DNA of 64,000 nt from Actinoplanes italicus (GTDB lineage Bacteria > Actinomycetota > Actinomycetes > Mycobacteriales > Micromonosporaceae), in assembly GCF_003001815.1 (NCBI RefSeq), contig NZ_PVMZ01000005.1, positions 372,001 through 436,000 of the forward strand, written 5' to 3'. Shown piece after piece: positions 43,926-52,747 of the stretch. The number at the start of each line of letters is the position of its first letter. Positions within the stretch are counted from its first letter, which is position 1. The position numbers were made by a program, and so were the translations under genes. Under the pieces are notes generated by a model. The model saw only the letters and a program-made list of their open reading frames with translations. It did no database searches and was not told the origin of the DNA.

Positions 43926-44277
43926 CGCGCAGGCGGACGGCGGACGGACGGCGGACGGGCGGACGGCGGGCGGCCGGCGGACGGCGGGCGGCCGGCGGAC
44001 GGCGGGCGGCCGGCGGACGGCGGGCGGCCGGCGGGCGGCGGACCGCGGACGGGACGGGACGGCGGACCGCGGACGGCGGCGGACGGACCGCAGACGGCGG
44101 CGGACGGCGGCGGCGGGCGGCGGCGGGCGGCCGGACGGCGGACGGGACGGCGGGCGGGCGGACCGCGGACGGCGGCGGGCGGACCGCGGACGGGACGGCG
44201 GGCGGCCGGACGGCGGGCGGGCGGACCGCGGACGGCGGCGGGCGGACCGCGGACGGCGGCGGGCGGGCGGCGGCGGC
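43926..44277. repeat. 352-nt tract without T: tandem GGCGGAC/GGCGGGC units
   Basis: From 43926 to 44277 the plus strand has no T at all; it is composed of GGAC, GGGC and GGCGG blocks in overlapping tandem arrays. The minus strand therefore lacks A. It lies immediately beyond the peptidase stop codon at 44294. Confidence 0.92.
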
Positions 44278-44293
44278 TCACAGGAACGGCGGG

Positions 44294-46186
44294 TCAATTC
44301 AGCAGGCGGTCGAACCAGGCCCGGGTACGGCGCATCACGTCGAGCTGGTGGTTGCGTTCCCGGAAGGAGTGGCCCTCCCTCGGATAGGTCACGAACTCGT
44401 GCTCGACGCCGAAGTGACGCAGCGCCCGATGCAGGTAGATGGCCTGCCCGTACGGCACGTTGGTGTCCTCGGCACCGTGCAGGATCAGAACCGGGGTACG
44501 GATGCGGGCGGCGTACGAGACCGGGCTGACCGCGTCGTGCGGGTGCGGCCCGGTCCCCGACCAGCCGACGCTGCCGCCGAGCGCCGCCTCGAACAGCCCG
44601 TTCTCGCCGTCGGCGGCGAGCATGCCCCAATCGGCGATACCGGCGCCGACCAGCGCGGCCCGGAACCGGTCGCTCTGGCTGACAGCCCACGCGGCCATGT
44701 ACCCGCCGTGGCTCCACCCGGCGATGCCGAGCCGGTCCGGGTCCGCCACACCGTCGGCGATGAGCAGGTCGATGCCGGTCAGAATGTCGGTCCACTCCTC
44801 CTGCCCGACCCGGCCCGCGACTGCTGTGGCGAACTCGTGGCCGTGTCCCTGGCCACCGCGCGGGTTGGGCAGGAACACCGCGTGACCGGCGGTGGCCAGC
44901 CACTGGGCGCTCGGCCACCAGAACAGCTGACAGGCGTCGGCGTAACGGGCGTACGGCCCGCCGTGCACGATGGTGACCAGCGGGAACGGGCCTTCCGCGG
45001 CGGTCTTCCCGGCGGGCAGCACGAGCAGGCCGTCGAGTGCGAGGCCGTCGCCGGCGCAATAATGCAGCGGCTGTTGCGTACCCAGAAGGATGCCGTTGAT
45101 CTCGGGTCTGGTGTCGGTGATCTTCCGCAACGGCCCGGCCGGTGGCCCGGCGTGGACGTTTGCGGGCTCGTGGCGGCCGCCGGTGAGTGCCGCGATCCGC
45201 ATGCCGTCGACGCTGACGGTGACGTCGTCGAGGCGTCCCGGATGCCGCGCCAGGACGGTGAGACCGATGGCGTCGAGGCAGGCCACGGTCGTGTTCAACC
45301 CGTCCGCGAGCACGACCAGCGGTGCCGCGCCGGTCTGGCGGAGGGCGGTCGGGCACACCGGCGTGCCCTCGGTGCGGTTGCTGCGGACTCCGCTGGTCAG
45401 GGCCAGGTCGAACACGGCCGTGCCGGCCTGCAGCACCGGCGGCGTCAGCGCGATCCAGCCGAGATGCCAGCCGTCCTCGGCGGTCCACCAGGCGAGCGAG
45501 TACGCGTCCGCGTCGACCGGTCCGAGGTCCTCGGCGCTGCCGGTGACCGGATCGAACAGGTGCAGCCGGCCGGTCCGCGGGCCGTAGTCGCTGTCGGCAC
45601 TGGCACGGGTCAGCACGGCGAGCGGGCCACCGCCGGGCCGTTGCCGCAGCTCCACGACGTGCCGGCCGGCGAACACGTCAGGCGTGGTGATGACGCCGGT
45701 ACGCGGATCGAGCAACCGCAGGCGGTCGTGCGCCTCACTCTGACCCGCGACCACGGCGTCGTCCCGCTCGCGGGCCCGGCGCTCGTCCTCCTCGGTGGGT
45801 TCGTCCTCGGCCAGCAGCGCGATCAGGCCGGGGCCGGCGAGCGGCAGATGGCCGGAGACACCGGCACGCCAGCCGGTCAGGACGGTGACCTCACCGCCGG
45901 CGAGAGCGTGCAGCTGCGGCGTGCCGCGTTCCGCCCGGTCGGAGAGGAAGAACAGCGTCTCCGAGTCGGCCGACCAGCACGGCTGCGACACGGTGGCCGG
46001 GTCCGAGGTGACCCGCCACGGCACGCCGTCACCGTCGAGGTCGGTGAGCCACAGCTCGGTGTCGAGACGGTCGCCGGTCACACAGCCGGGCGAGACGATG
46101 TGGCAGAGCCGGCGCCCGTCCGGTGAGATCACCGGCGCCCGCGGAACACGGCCGTCGACCACGAGTTCAGCGCTGAGCTCCGTCAT
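44294..46186 (-). CDS. S9 family serine peptidase (prolyl oligopeptidase/acylaminoacyl peptidase type)
   Basis: A 630-aa protein. An N-terminal beta-propeller of WD-like strands (RAPVISPDGRRLCHIVSP; QPCWSADSETLFFLSDRAERG) is followed from about residue 380 by an alpha/beta-hydrolase catalytic domain. The triad is visible: S492 in GWSHGGY, Asp in LILHGAEDTNVPYGQ and His in YPREGHSFRERNH. The oxyanion-side motif VTIVHGGPYARY is present. There is no signal peptide, so it should be a cytoplasmic peptidase cutting small peptides. It is divergent from the gene at 46240. Confidence 0.94.
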   Translation of the reverse strand: MTELSAELVVDGRVPRAPVISPDGRRLCHIVSPGCVTGDRLDTELWLTDLDGDGVPWRVTSDPATVSQPCWSADSETLFFLSDRAERGTPQLHALAGGEVTVLTGWRAGVSGHLPLAGPGLIALLAEDEPTEEDERRARERDDAVVAGQSEAHDRLRLLDPRTGVITTPDVFAGRHVVELRQRPGGGPLAVLTRASADSDYGPRTGRLHLFDPVTGSAEDLGPVDADAYSLAWWTAEDGWHLGWIALTPPVLQAGTAVFDLALTSGVRSNRTEGTPVCPTALRQTGAAPLVVLADGLNTTVACLDAIGLTVLARHPGRLDDVTVSVDGMRIAALTGGRHEPANVHAGPPAGPLRKITDTRPEINGILLGTQQPLHYCAGDGLALDGLLVLPAGKTAAEGPFPLVTIVHGGPYARYADACQLFWWPSAQWLATAGHAVFLPNPRGGQGHGHEFATAVAGRVGQEEWTDILTGIDLLIADGVADPDRLGIAGWSHGGYMAAWAVSQSDRFRAALVGAGIADWGMLAADGENGLFEAALGGSVGWSGTGPHPHDAVSPVSYAARIRTPVLILHGAEDTNVPYGQAIYLHRALRHFGVEHEFVTYPREGHSFRERNHQLDVMRRTRAWFDRLLN

Positions 46187-46227
46187 GCGGGCCAGTCTGC
46201 CAACATCGATCGCCCTCGGCCCGCCAT

Positions 46228-46242
46228 TAAAATCCTGCCATG
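46228..46242 (+). promoter_or_regulatory. Leaderless-type -10 element (TAAAAT-N6-ATG)
   Basis: TAAAAT at 46228-46233 is a near-consensus -10 hexamer, ending 6 nt before the ATG at 46240, with no Shine-Dalgarno. It is the clearest of the leaderless promoters in the window. Confidence 0.75.
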
Positions 46243-46596
46243 TCGCCTCGTCCCACCCGCAGACTCGTCCTCGAGCTACCGGCTGATCTCATGGACAGGA
46301 TGGCGGGCGCCGCCGAGCTGTCGCACCGGACCGTGGACCGGTTCGTGCAGGACGTGCTCGCGGCCGAGCTGGACCGCTACGACGCCGCGTTTCCGCTGCC
46401 CGCCCCGGCGCAGGACGTCCAGCAGGCCCTCGACGCCAATCCGGCGGCGGCCGAGTTCTTCGCCACGATCAGCCGCACCAACCATGCGGCCATCCTGAAC
46501 AGGATCGACGAGGCGAAACGCCCGGCGACTCGGGCGAGGCGCATCGAGCAGGCGATCGCGATGCTCCTGGAGGGCAGGACTCCCTACCGCGACTGA
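46240..46596 (+). CDS. OmdA/YdeI-like domain protein with an RHH-like N-terminus
   Basis: A 118-aa protein. The C-terminal half (FFATISRTNHAAILNRIDEAKRPATRARRIEQAIAMLLEG) matches the short OmdA motif of the YdeI/OmpD-associated family, whose name stems from a bacteriocin-protection phenotype. The N-terminal half (RRLVLELPADLMDRMAGAAELSHRTVDRFVQDVLAAELDRY) resembles a ribbon-helix-helix DNA-binding fold. That combination in 118 aa would be a small DNA-binding fusion, which I cannot confirm from sequence alone. A near-consensus -10 lies 6 nt before the ATG. It is divergent from the S9 peptidase gene. Confidence 0.7.
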   Translation: MSPRPTRRLVLELPADLMDRMAGAAELSHRTVDRFVQDVLAAELDRYDAAFPLPAPAQDVQQALDANPAAAEFFATISRTNHAAILNRIDEAKRPATRARRIEQAIAMLLEGRTPYRD

Positions 46597-46617
46597 CGCG
46601 CCAGGCGAGCCGCACCG

Positions 46618-47406
46618 TCAGCGGGCGTGCCGCAGCGCCCAGTCGAGGACCTCGTCGGCGATCTGCTCCCAGCCCTTCTGCGCGGGCAGCAGGTGGGCGT
46701 ATCCCTCGTACTCCCGGCGTTCGGTGATGGTGTCGGACTTGTAGTGCCTGGCGTTGGACTCCTGGATGGCCGGCGGCATGATGTGGTCCTCGGAGCCGGA
46801 GACGAACAGCAGCGGCGCCCGGTCGTCGTTGCGGTAGTCGACCCAGGTGTCCTGGTGGCCGGGCTGGAAGTTGGCCAGGACGCTGCCCCACAGGATGCCG
46901 CCGTTGGCCGGGATGGCGTACCGCTCCCAGAGCGCCCGGGACTCCTCGGGAGTGAACGTGTTGGTGAACGCGTATGTCCACTCCTCCAGGCTCAGCGGCA
47001 CCGCCCGGTGCCGGTTGCCCGGGCTCTTCAACACCGGGAACGTCGACTTGACCTGCGAGAGCGGCACCACCCGCACGCCCTCGGTCGGTGCCGAGTTCAG
47101 GGCGACACCGGCCGCGCCGTAGCCGTGGTCGAGCAGGATCTGGGTGAACGCGCCGCCCGCCGAGTGGCCCATGATGATCGGCGCCTCGGGCAGGGCTTTG
47201 ATCACGTCCTCGAGGTGGGCGATGATCTGCGGGACCGTGACGTTCACGATCGGTGACGGGTCGGCGTTCAGCGCCTCCACCTCGACCTCGAAACCGGGAT
47301 ACGCCGGCGCGATCACCCGATGCCCCTTGGCCTCGTAGTGGGCGATCCAGTTCTCCCAGCTACGCGGGGTCACCCAGAATCCGTGGACGAGAACGATGGG
47401 CTTCAT
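46618..47406 (-). CDS. Alpha/beta-hydrolase
   Basis: A 262-aa protein with HGFW oxyanion loop (IVLVHGFWVTPRSW), nucleophile elbow GHSAGG (serine near residue 90), Asp in FVSGSEDHIMPP and His in YEGYAHLLP, a complete hydrolase triad. It resembles lysophospholipase/esterase-type hydrolases often found with stress regulators. The ATG at 47406 is chosen because GAAGGG lies 9 nt upstream; an ATG at 47415 is an alternative. It lies 45 bp after the LAL regulator gene and is probably its operon mate and target. Confidence 0.87.
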   Translation of the reverse strand: MKPIVLVHGFWVTPRSWENWIAHYEAKGHRVIAPAYPGFEVEVEALNADPSPIVNVTVPQIIAHLEDVIKALPEAPIIMGHSAGGAFTQILLDHGYGAAGVALNSAPTEGVRVVPLSQVKSTFPVLKSPGNRHRAVPLSLEEWTYAFTNTFTPEESRALWERYAIPANGGILWGSVLANFQPGHQDTWVDYRNDDRAPLLFVSGSEDHIMPPAIQESNARHYKSDTITERREYEGYAHLLPAQKGWEQIADEVLDWALRHAR

Positions 47407-47451
47407 GCGAGACATCCCTTCGATGAGGTGTGCGGGTCGTGACCGGCCTGC

Positions 47452-50151
47452 TTACTCAACGTAAGGTTGAGGGGCGTCCGTTCGCGTACGTAGGTCTACG
47501 TACTGTGCGAGTTCCCCGCGCGACTTGATGCCCAGCTTCGGGTAGATCCGGTACAGGTGTGTGCTGATCGTGCGCGGCGACAGGAACAGGCGCTCGGCGA
47601 TCTCCTTGTTGCTCAGTCCGTCGGCGGCCAGCCGGGCGATCTGTTGCTCCTGCAAGGTCAGCGATCCGGCGTCGTCGCCGGCCCGGCGCAGCGACTCACC
47701 GGAGGCGCGCAGCTCGGCGCGGGCGCGCTCGGCCCAGGGGGCGGCGCCGAGCGCGTCGAAGGTGGCCGCCGCCGACCGCAGCAGCGGGCGTGATTCGGCG
47801 GAGCGGCGCCGGCGGCGTAACCACCCGCCGTAGGCACGTTCCAGTCGGGCCCGCTCGAACGGCCACTCGGACAGGTCGGCGGCCAGGGCCGCCTCGTACG
47901 TCCGCCCGTCCCCGGACAGCACGGCTTCGGCATATCGCAGCGCCACCACCAGCGACGGCGAGGCGGATTCCCGTGCCACGCCGGACAGCCGGTCGATCTG
48001 CGCCCGCAGCGCCTCCTCCTGCCCGCTCCAGATGGCGGCCTCGATCAGGTGCCCGAACGTCACGAGCGGCAGGTACGCGTGGTGAGCGACGTCGCCGGGG
48101 TCGAAGATGCGGCACAGCTGGGCGTACGCGTCGGCAGGCCGTCCCGCGGCCAGCGCCGCGACCCCGCGGATGAGCTGGACGAGGGCCAGCATGGGCAGCC
48201 TCCCGCCGGGCAGAAGCACCTGTTCGGCCCGGTCGGCGGCGTCCAGGGCGGCATCGGTGTCGCCGGCGAGCGCGTGGGCGTGACCGAGCGTCAGATGTGC
48301 CGTCAGGGTCCACGCGGGCTGGCCGGTCTCGGCGGCGAGCGCCGCGGCCTCGGCCGCTGTCGGACGGGCCATCCGGGTGTCGCCCTGGCACGCGGCGGTG
48401 AAGGCCTGGCTGGTCAGCAGCTGGGCGAGGACGCCGACCCGGCCCTGCGCGCGGATGCCGGCAACCGCGGCGGAGAAGAACTGGGCCGACAGCGGCAGCG
48501 CCCCGATGCCGCCGGCGCTGAGTCCGAGGTGTTGCTGCTCGGCCGGGGTCAGATCGAAGCGGGCCCGCAGCTGTGTCATCCGTTCCAGCGTCACCGCGCC
48601 GCGCTGCACCGGCGCGATCAGTCCCACGGCCGCGGTCAACCGCGGGTTCTCCTTGGACGAGTCGAACTCGTCGGCGACGGCGAGGTAGGCCTGGATGGTT
48701 TGCACGGGCGGGTTGGACCAGTAGAAGCGGAGGCTCATCACGATCAGCGCGTCGATCGCCCGCTGCTGGTCGCCGTCGCGGCGCAGCGCGTCGATGAGCT
48801 CAGCGAACAGCATCAGCCGCGCGGTTCCGGACCACCCGGTGATGAAGAAGGCCTCCCGCAGGTAGGACAGCCAGGCCTGGTCGGCGGGCCGCAGGTGCTC
48901 CTCCGCGACATCGTCGATCAGCTGCCGCGCCGCCGCGATGTCGCCCTGCTCGGAGGCGACCTCGGCGGCTGCCAGGAGCCGCCGGCCGCGTTCGGCGGGG
49001 TCCTCGCTCAGCTGCACGGCACGCTGGAACGCGGCCAGGGCAACACTCGCCGCCTGGCGGTCACCGGCGCGGGTCGCCGTCTCGGTCAGTTCGCGGGCCA
49101 GGGCCTCGTCGGGGCCGGCCGCCGCTCCGGCGCGGTGCCAGACCCTCCGGTCGAGGTCGGTGGCGATCACCTCGGCGAGCGCGGCGTGGACACGACGCCG
49201 ATCGGCCACGCCCGCCGACTGGTACAGGGCCGAACGCAGCAGCGGGTGCCGGAACCGTAGCCGGTACGTGTCGTCGACCCGGACCAGCCGGGTGGTGACG
49301 GCGGGTTCGATGTCGGCCACGGTCACCGGCCGTCCGGCGAAGCGGCTGCCCGCCGCGAGTATCTCGTCGAGACCGTCGCCGTCGTCGAGGGCCGCCACCA
49401 GGAGCAACGACCGGGTGGCCGGCGGCAGTTCGGCGACGAGGGCGGTGAAGGTACGTTCGACGCGGGTGCTCAGCGGCAGCCACGACGGCAGCAGCGCCGC
49501 TCCTCCCGAGGTGGCCGCGACCTGGCCCAGCTCGACCAGGCCGAGCGGGTTGCCGGCCGCCTGCGCCAGCACCCGGTCCCGCAGCGGCGGCGACAGTCCG
49601 GGCGCGACCGTGTCCAGCAAGGTTCCGGAGTCGGCCGGGGTCAGCGGTTCGAGCCGCTGTTCGGGTAGTCCGGCCTGGGCCAGGAGCCGGTCGACGTCCT
49701 CACCGTCACGGATCGTCAGCACCATGGCGACCGGCTCCGAGCCGAGACGGCGGGCGGCGAACGTCAGCGCCTCCCAGGAACCGCGATCGAGCCAGTGCGC
49801 GTCCTCCACGGCGATCAGGGCCGGCTCGTCGCGGGAGCCGATCAGTGCGAGCAGGGTCATGGCCGCGGTGTAGGGCGACTCGATCCCGGTGCCGCCTGCC
49901 GACCGGTCCCCGCCGAGCAGCCACCACAGGCGGTGCAGTCCGGCGTACGGGATGTGCACCTCGGCCTGGACACCGGCCACCGCGGCGACTCGGACACCGC
50001 GGGCAGCGGCCAGCTCGCAGCCGTACGAAAGAATCGTGCTCTTGCCGATGCCCGCCTCGCCGCACAGGACCACCGCGCCACCCGCCTGCCTCTGCGCCTG
50101 ATCGATCAGAGCGGTGACCGCCGCGATCGGGACATCGCGTCCGACGAGCAT
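47452..50151 (-). CDS. LAL-type LuxR-family regulator (STAND ATPase with HTH)
   Basis: An 899-aa regulator. The AAA/STAND ATPase domain has Walker A GEAGIGKST at residues 31-39 and Walker B-like LIAVEDAHWLD near 120-130. A long TPR-like helical region follows (about 340-800), and a C-terminal LuxR HTH of about 55 residues (LTLQEQQIARLAADGLSNKEIAERLFLSPRTISTHLYRIYPKLGIKSRGEL) ends the protein. Large LuxR (LAL) proteins usually activate hydrolase or catabolic genes, or antibiotic clusters. Its ATG follows the AraC regulator stop with no gap, with GGAGTC just before. The neighbour at 46618-47406 is a likely target. Confidence 0.92.
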   Translation of the reverse strand: MLVGRDVPIAAVTALIDQAQRQAGGAVVLCGEAGIGKSTILSYGCELAAARGVRVAAVAGVQAEVHIPYAGLHRLWWLLGGDRSAGGTGIESPYTAAMTLLALIGSRDEPALIAVEDAHWLDRGSWEALTFAARRLGSEPVAMVLTIRDGEDVDRLLAQAGLPEQRLEPLTPADSGTLLDTVAPGLSPPLRDRVLAQAAGNPLGLVELGQVAATSGGAALLPSWLPLSTRVERTFTALVAELPPATRSLLLVAALDDGDGLDEILAAGSRFAGRPVTVADIEPAVTTRLVRVDDTYRLRFRHPLLRSALYQSAGVADRRRVHAALAEVIATDLDRRVWHRAGAAAGPDEALARELTETATRAGDRQAASVALAAFQRAVQLSEDPAERGRRLLAAAEVASEQGDIAAARQLIDDVAEEHLRPADQAWLSYLREAFFITGWSGTARLMLFAELIDALRRDGDQQRAIDALIVMSLRFYWSNPPVQTIQAYLAVADEFDSSKENPRLTAAVGLIAPVQRGAVTLERMTQLRARFDLTPAEQQHLGLSAGGIGALPLSAQFFSAAVAGIRAQGRVGVLAQLLTSQAFTAACQGDTRMARPTAAEAAALAAETGQPAWTLTAHLTLGHAHALAGDTDAALDAADRAEQVLLPGGRLPMLALVQLIRGVAALAAGRPADAYAQLCRIFDPGDVAHHAYLPLVTFGHLIEAAIWSGQEEALRAQIDRLSGVARESASPSLVVALRYAEAVLSGDGRTYEAALAADLSEWPFERARLERAYGGWLRRRRRSAESRPLLRSAAATFDALGAAPWAERARAELRASGESLRRAGDDAGSLTLQEQQIARLAADGLSNKEIAERLFLSPRTISTHLYRIYPKLGIKSRGELAQYVDLRTRTDAPQPYVE

Positions 50152-51108
50152 TCAGACTCCGCGTGCGGAAGGGTCGAGCTCGCGCCAGCGGGTCGGCGTG
50201 CAGCCGTATCGCTGCTTGAAAGCGCGAGCGAACGACGAGTGGTCGGAGAACCCCGACGTCCGGGCGATGGCCGCGACCGACACCAGCGCGTTCGCCGGAT
50301 TGGTGAGCGCGCGGGCCGCCCGATGGAGCCGTTCGGTGCGGATCCAGTCGCCGAGGCTCACGTCCATCCGGGCGAGCACCGCGTACAGATAGCGCTTGGA
50401 GATGCCGAAGTGGGCGGCCAGCAGGTCGGCGCTCATGCCGGGGTCGGTGACATGCTCGCGGAGGAACATCATGATCCGCGTACCGAGGGTCTGGCTGAGC
50501 GGCTGCCGGCTGAGGAACTCGTCGCCGCCCGCGGTGGTCAGCAGCGCCCGCAACAGCCCGATCGTCGGGTCGGCCAGTGACGCCGCCTGGGCGTCGGACA
50601 GCTCGGGGAGCCCGGCCAGGTCGGTCACGTGCCGGCGGAACATCGGTCCGAGCGGGCTCTCGCCGATGTTGCGGACCATGACGTCGCGCAGAAACAGGTG
50701 CGGCAGGCCGAGCTCGCTGAGTGCGACGGTCAGCGACCAGGCCTCGACCGGCTCGTCGGCCTGCAGCCGCAGGGCGCCCCGGCTCGAGTACGGCACCATC
50801 GATCCGGACGGCCTGCGGTCCAGGCGGTCGTCCTGCTCGATCCTGTATGCACCGGACGAGATCGTCAGGATCAGCCGGGGCTCGTCGTCGCGGCGGGCGA
50901 GACTTGCCGACCGGAATCCGTAGAAGTTGCCGAGCCTGGTCCGGGTGACGTTGAGGCCACCGAAGTAGCGGTCCATGTGCCGGAACCGGACCAGGCGTCC
51001 CCGGTCGGCGGGCCGCGCCCGGAACGGCACCGAACAGGCGCGGGCCGCCTCGTCGAGGATGTCGGCCCGCAGCGACGGCTCGGCGTCGGTCAGATTGAAG
51101 TGGCGCAC
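50152..51108 (-). CDS. AraC-family transcriptional regulator
   Basis: About 318 aa from the GTG at 51108, with GGGAAGG upstream; the longer frame to 51228 has no homology-like features. The N-terminal half is an AraC-binding-like cupin region (FRHMDRYFGGLNVTRTRLGNFYGFRSAS). The C-terminal half carries two helix-turn-helix units typical of AraC: MSADLLAAHFGISKRYLYAVLARMDVSLGDWIRTERLHRAARALT and SVAAIARTSGFSDHSSFARAFKQRYGCTPTRWR. It ends immediately before the ATG of the LAL regulator, a two-regulator operon. Confidence 0.9.
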   Translation of the reverse strand: MRHFNLTDAEPSLRADILDEAARACSVPFRARPADRGRLVRFRHMDRYFGGLNVTRTRLGNFYGFRSASLARRDDEPRLILTISSGAYRIEQDDRLDRRPSGSMVPYSSRGALRLQADEPVEAWSLTVALSELGLPHLFLRDVMVRNIGESPLGPMFRRHVTDLAGLPELSDAQAASLADPTIGLLRALLTTAGGDEFLSRQPLSQTLGTRIMMFLREHVTDPGMSADLLAAHFGISKRYLYAVLARMDVSLGDWIRTERLHRAARALTNPANALVSVAAIARTSGFSDHSSFARAFKQRYGCTPTRWRELDPSARGV

Positions 51109-51279
51109 CGTACCGCCCTTCCCCAACTCGCGCGGCCAGCTCGGGAAGCCTATCGCCGCACGCTCGGGCGACGCGCCCGGCGAGGTGTGCATCTTTCTGT
51201 GCGAGACGTGCACCGCAACGGGGGCCACCGCCGGCCGACGGCGATAGCGGCCTGGCTCACGCCGGCGCGCTGCTCGCCG

Positions 51280-52065
51280 TCAGTGCAGATCCGCCATGAA
51301 CTCGCCGGGGTGATCGGGGCAGACGAACAGGCGCAGCTCCCCGAAACGGCCGACCGTCGTGCCGACGGTGTCGTCGCTGGCGATCGTGAACAGCAGCACC
51401 AGCATCCGGCCGCAGACCTCGCAGCCGAACGAGTTCACGCCGGTCAGATGCCAGGTCGGCCAGCCGCCCACCTTCCAGCCGGAGACGCGCGTGATGACGT
51501 CGCCGCCGCCGGGGCTCGTCCGCTCGACCAGCTGCCGCAACCGCGGCAGCAGGTCCTCGGGAAGCTCCTCCCGGAACGGGAAGTCGACGATCGGCTCGGT
51601 CGTGATCGTGCACGGCGTCAGCACGTAGAAGTCCTCGTCCTGGCGCGCCGGCTTCGGCGGGGCCGCGAGAACGTCCCCGACATCGGCCTCCCGGCGCCAC
51701 CGCAGCGCGACTGCCGGGCTGTCCGGAGCCTGGTTCGGGGCCGACTCGTCGTGGCCGTTCGGGCACCACAGGATCTGCAGCACATCCAGGCCTTCCGGCC
51801 ACCAGGGACCGGGCACGTCGCGGGCGAAGATCTGCGCGACCGGCACCATGGACACCGGGGGAAGACCGGAGGGCTCGAAGTCATCGGGTACGGAACACGC
51901 GGGCCACGGTTCGTCCCGGGGCCAGAGCAGCGGCCCACCGAGCGAACTGTCCCGCACCCCCGGCATGCCCGGCTCCGCGTCGATACGGACGGCGTCCCTG
52001 CCGTACGGCTCGAGCTCCGGCATGATCCTCAGGATCTCGTCGACGGGCGGACGCTGCACAGACAC
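51280..52065 (-). CDS. DUF1963/YwqG-like protein
   Basis: A 261-aa soluble protein. The N-terminal half holds SLGGPLLWPRDEPWPACSV, LPPVSMVPVAQIFARDVPGPWWPEGLDVLQILWCP, the usual DUF1963-type block. The C-terminal half holds WKVGGWPTWHLTGVNSFGCEVCGRMLVLLFTIASDDTVG and ends VCPDHPGEFMADLH. The two Cys pairs plus Asp-His may bind metal. No function is known to me for actinobacterial members. Confidence 0.75.
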   Translation of the reverse strand: MSVQRPPVDEILRIMPELEPYGRDAVRIDAEPGMPGVRDSSLGGPLLWPRDEPWPACSVPDDFEPSGLPPVSMVPVAQIFARDVPGPWWPEGLDVLQILWCPNGHDESAPNQAPDSPAVALRWRREADVGDVLAAPPKPARQDEDFYVLTPCTITTEPIVDFPFREELPEDLLPRLRQLVERTSPGGGDVITRVSGWKVGGWPTWHLTGVNSFGCEVCGRMLVLLFTIASDDTVGTTVGRFGELRLFVCPDHPGEFMADLH

Positions 52066-52113
52066 TCCTTCACACGGCGGGCGGGGCTCCGTACCGTACT
52101 GCAGCAGTGATCA

Positions 52114-52590
52114 TCAGCGCTGCCCCAGCGGACACGACATGGCGCGCTCGATGACGTCAGGATGGTCGGGGTGGGGCATGGACTCATCGGTCATCTCGAA
52201 GCCGTGACGCCGGTACAGCCGCTCGGCCACGGTGTTGCCGTCCACCACCCACAGATCGACACTCGGGTGACCGTTCTCGGTCGCCCAGGCCACGACCTCG
52301 CCGACCAGCAGGTCACCGACGCCCCTGCCACGCCACTCCGGGCGTACCCACATGCTGTAGAGCTCCACCGCACCGCCGCGATCCTCGGGCACCCAGCCAC
52401 CCACCAGCCCGGCGTCGTCGTCCGCCACGGCCTTCAGCCCGCGAGCGGGGTCGAGCCGGTCACGCCAGTCGCTTTCGGTATAGCCCTGCTCCCTGGCCAG
52501 GGAGGACGAGAACGCACGTGGCGATTCCGCCAGCGCGGCCAGCCTCACCTCACGCCAGGTCCGCCAGTCATCGGGTCCGAGACGACGCAT
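52114..52590 (-). CDS. GNAT N-acetyltransferase
   Basis: A 158-aa protein. The acetyl-CoA motif A is intact (ELYSMWVRPEWRGRGVGDLLVGEVVAWA, R-G-x-G-V-G form), followed by VDLWVVDGNTVAERLYRRHGFEMTDE (motif B). The start is the ATG at 52590 with AAGGAA upstream; the longer frame above it has no gene-like composition. The substrate is unknown. Confidence 0.88.
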   Translation of the reverse strand: MRRLGPDDWRTWREVRLAALAESPRAFSSSLAREQGYTESDWRDRLDPARGLKAVADDDAGLVGGWVPEDRGGAVELYSMWVRPEWRGRGVGDLLVGEVVAWATENGHPSVDLWVVDGNTVAERLYRRHGFEMTDESMPHPDHPDVIERAMSCPLGQR

Positions 52591-52732
52591 CAGCCGTTCC
52601 TTCCGTCGGGGTGCGCCGACGCTATGGACTTCCCGCCCACACCACAACCGAAATTGGCCACCCGGCGCTCCCCACCGGCGAGCCACAGGTCACCATCTTG
52701 AAGGCACCGCAGGAGCGCAGCCCGCACCCCGA

Positions 52733-52747
52733 TAGGGTCGGCCGGTG
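52733..52747 (+). promoter_or_regulatory. Leaderless-type -10 element (TAGGGT-N6-GTG)
   Basis: TAGGGT at 52733-52738 is exactly 6 nt before the GTG at 52745. The same hexamer and spacing occurs at 58004 before another gene. Confidence 0.6.

Larger units (their letters stand above)
43567..44293. other. 727-bp noncoding, repeat-rich region
   Basis: In order it holds the terminator at 43581-43620, a run of CCACCGG units (43726-43805), a pair of hairpin repeats (43807-43925) and a T-free GGC/GGAC tract (43926-44277). The long open frames on both strands are by-products of base composition. It separates two convergent genes. Confidence 0.85.

Noticed and set aside
43883..46126. 747-codon plus-strand and 653-codon minus-strand frames over the T-free tract and peptidase gene
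   Set aside because: They are simple repeats of Arg/Gly/Ala over the GGC tract and shadows of the S9 peptidase beyond it.
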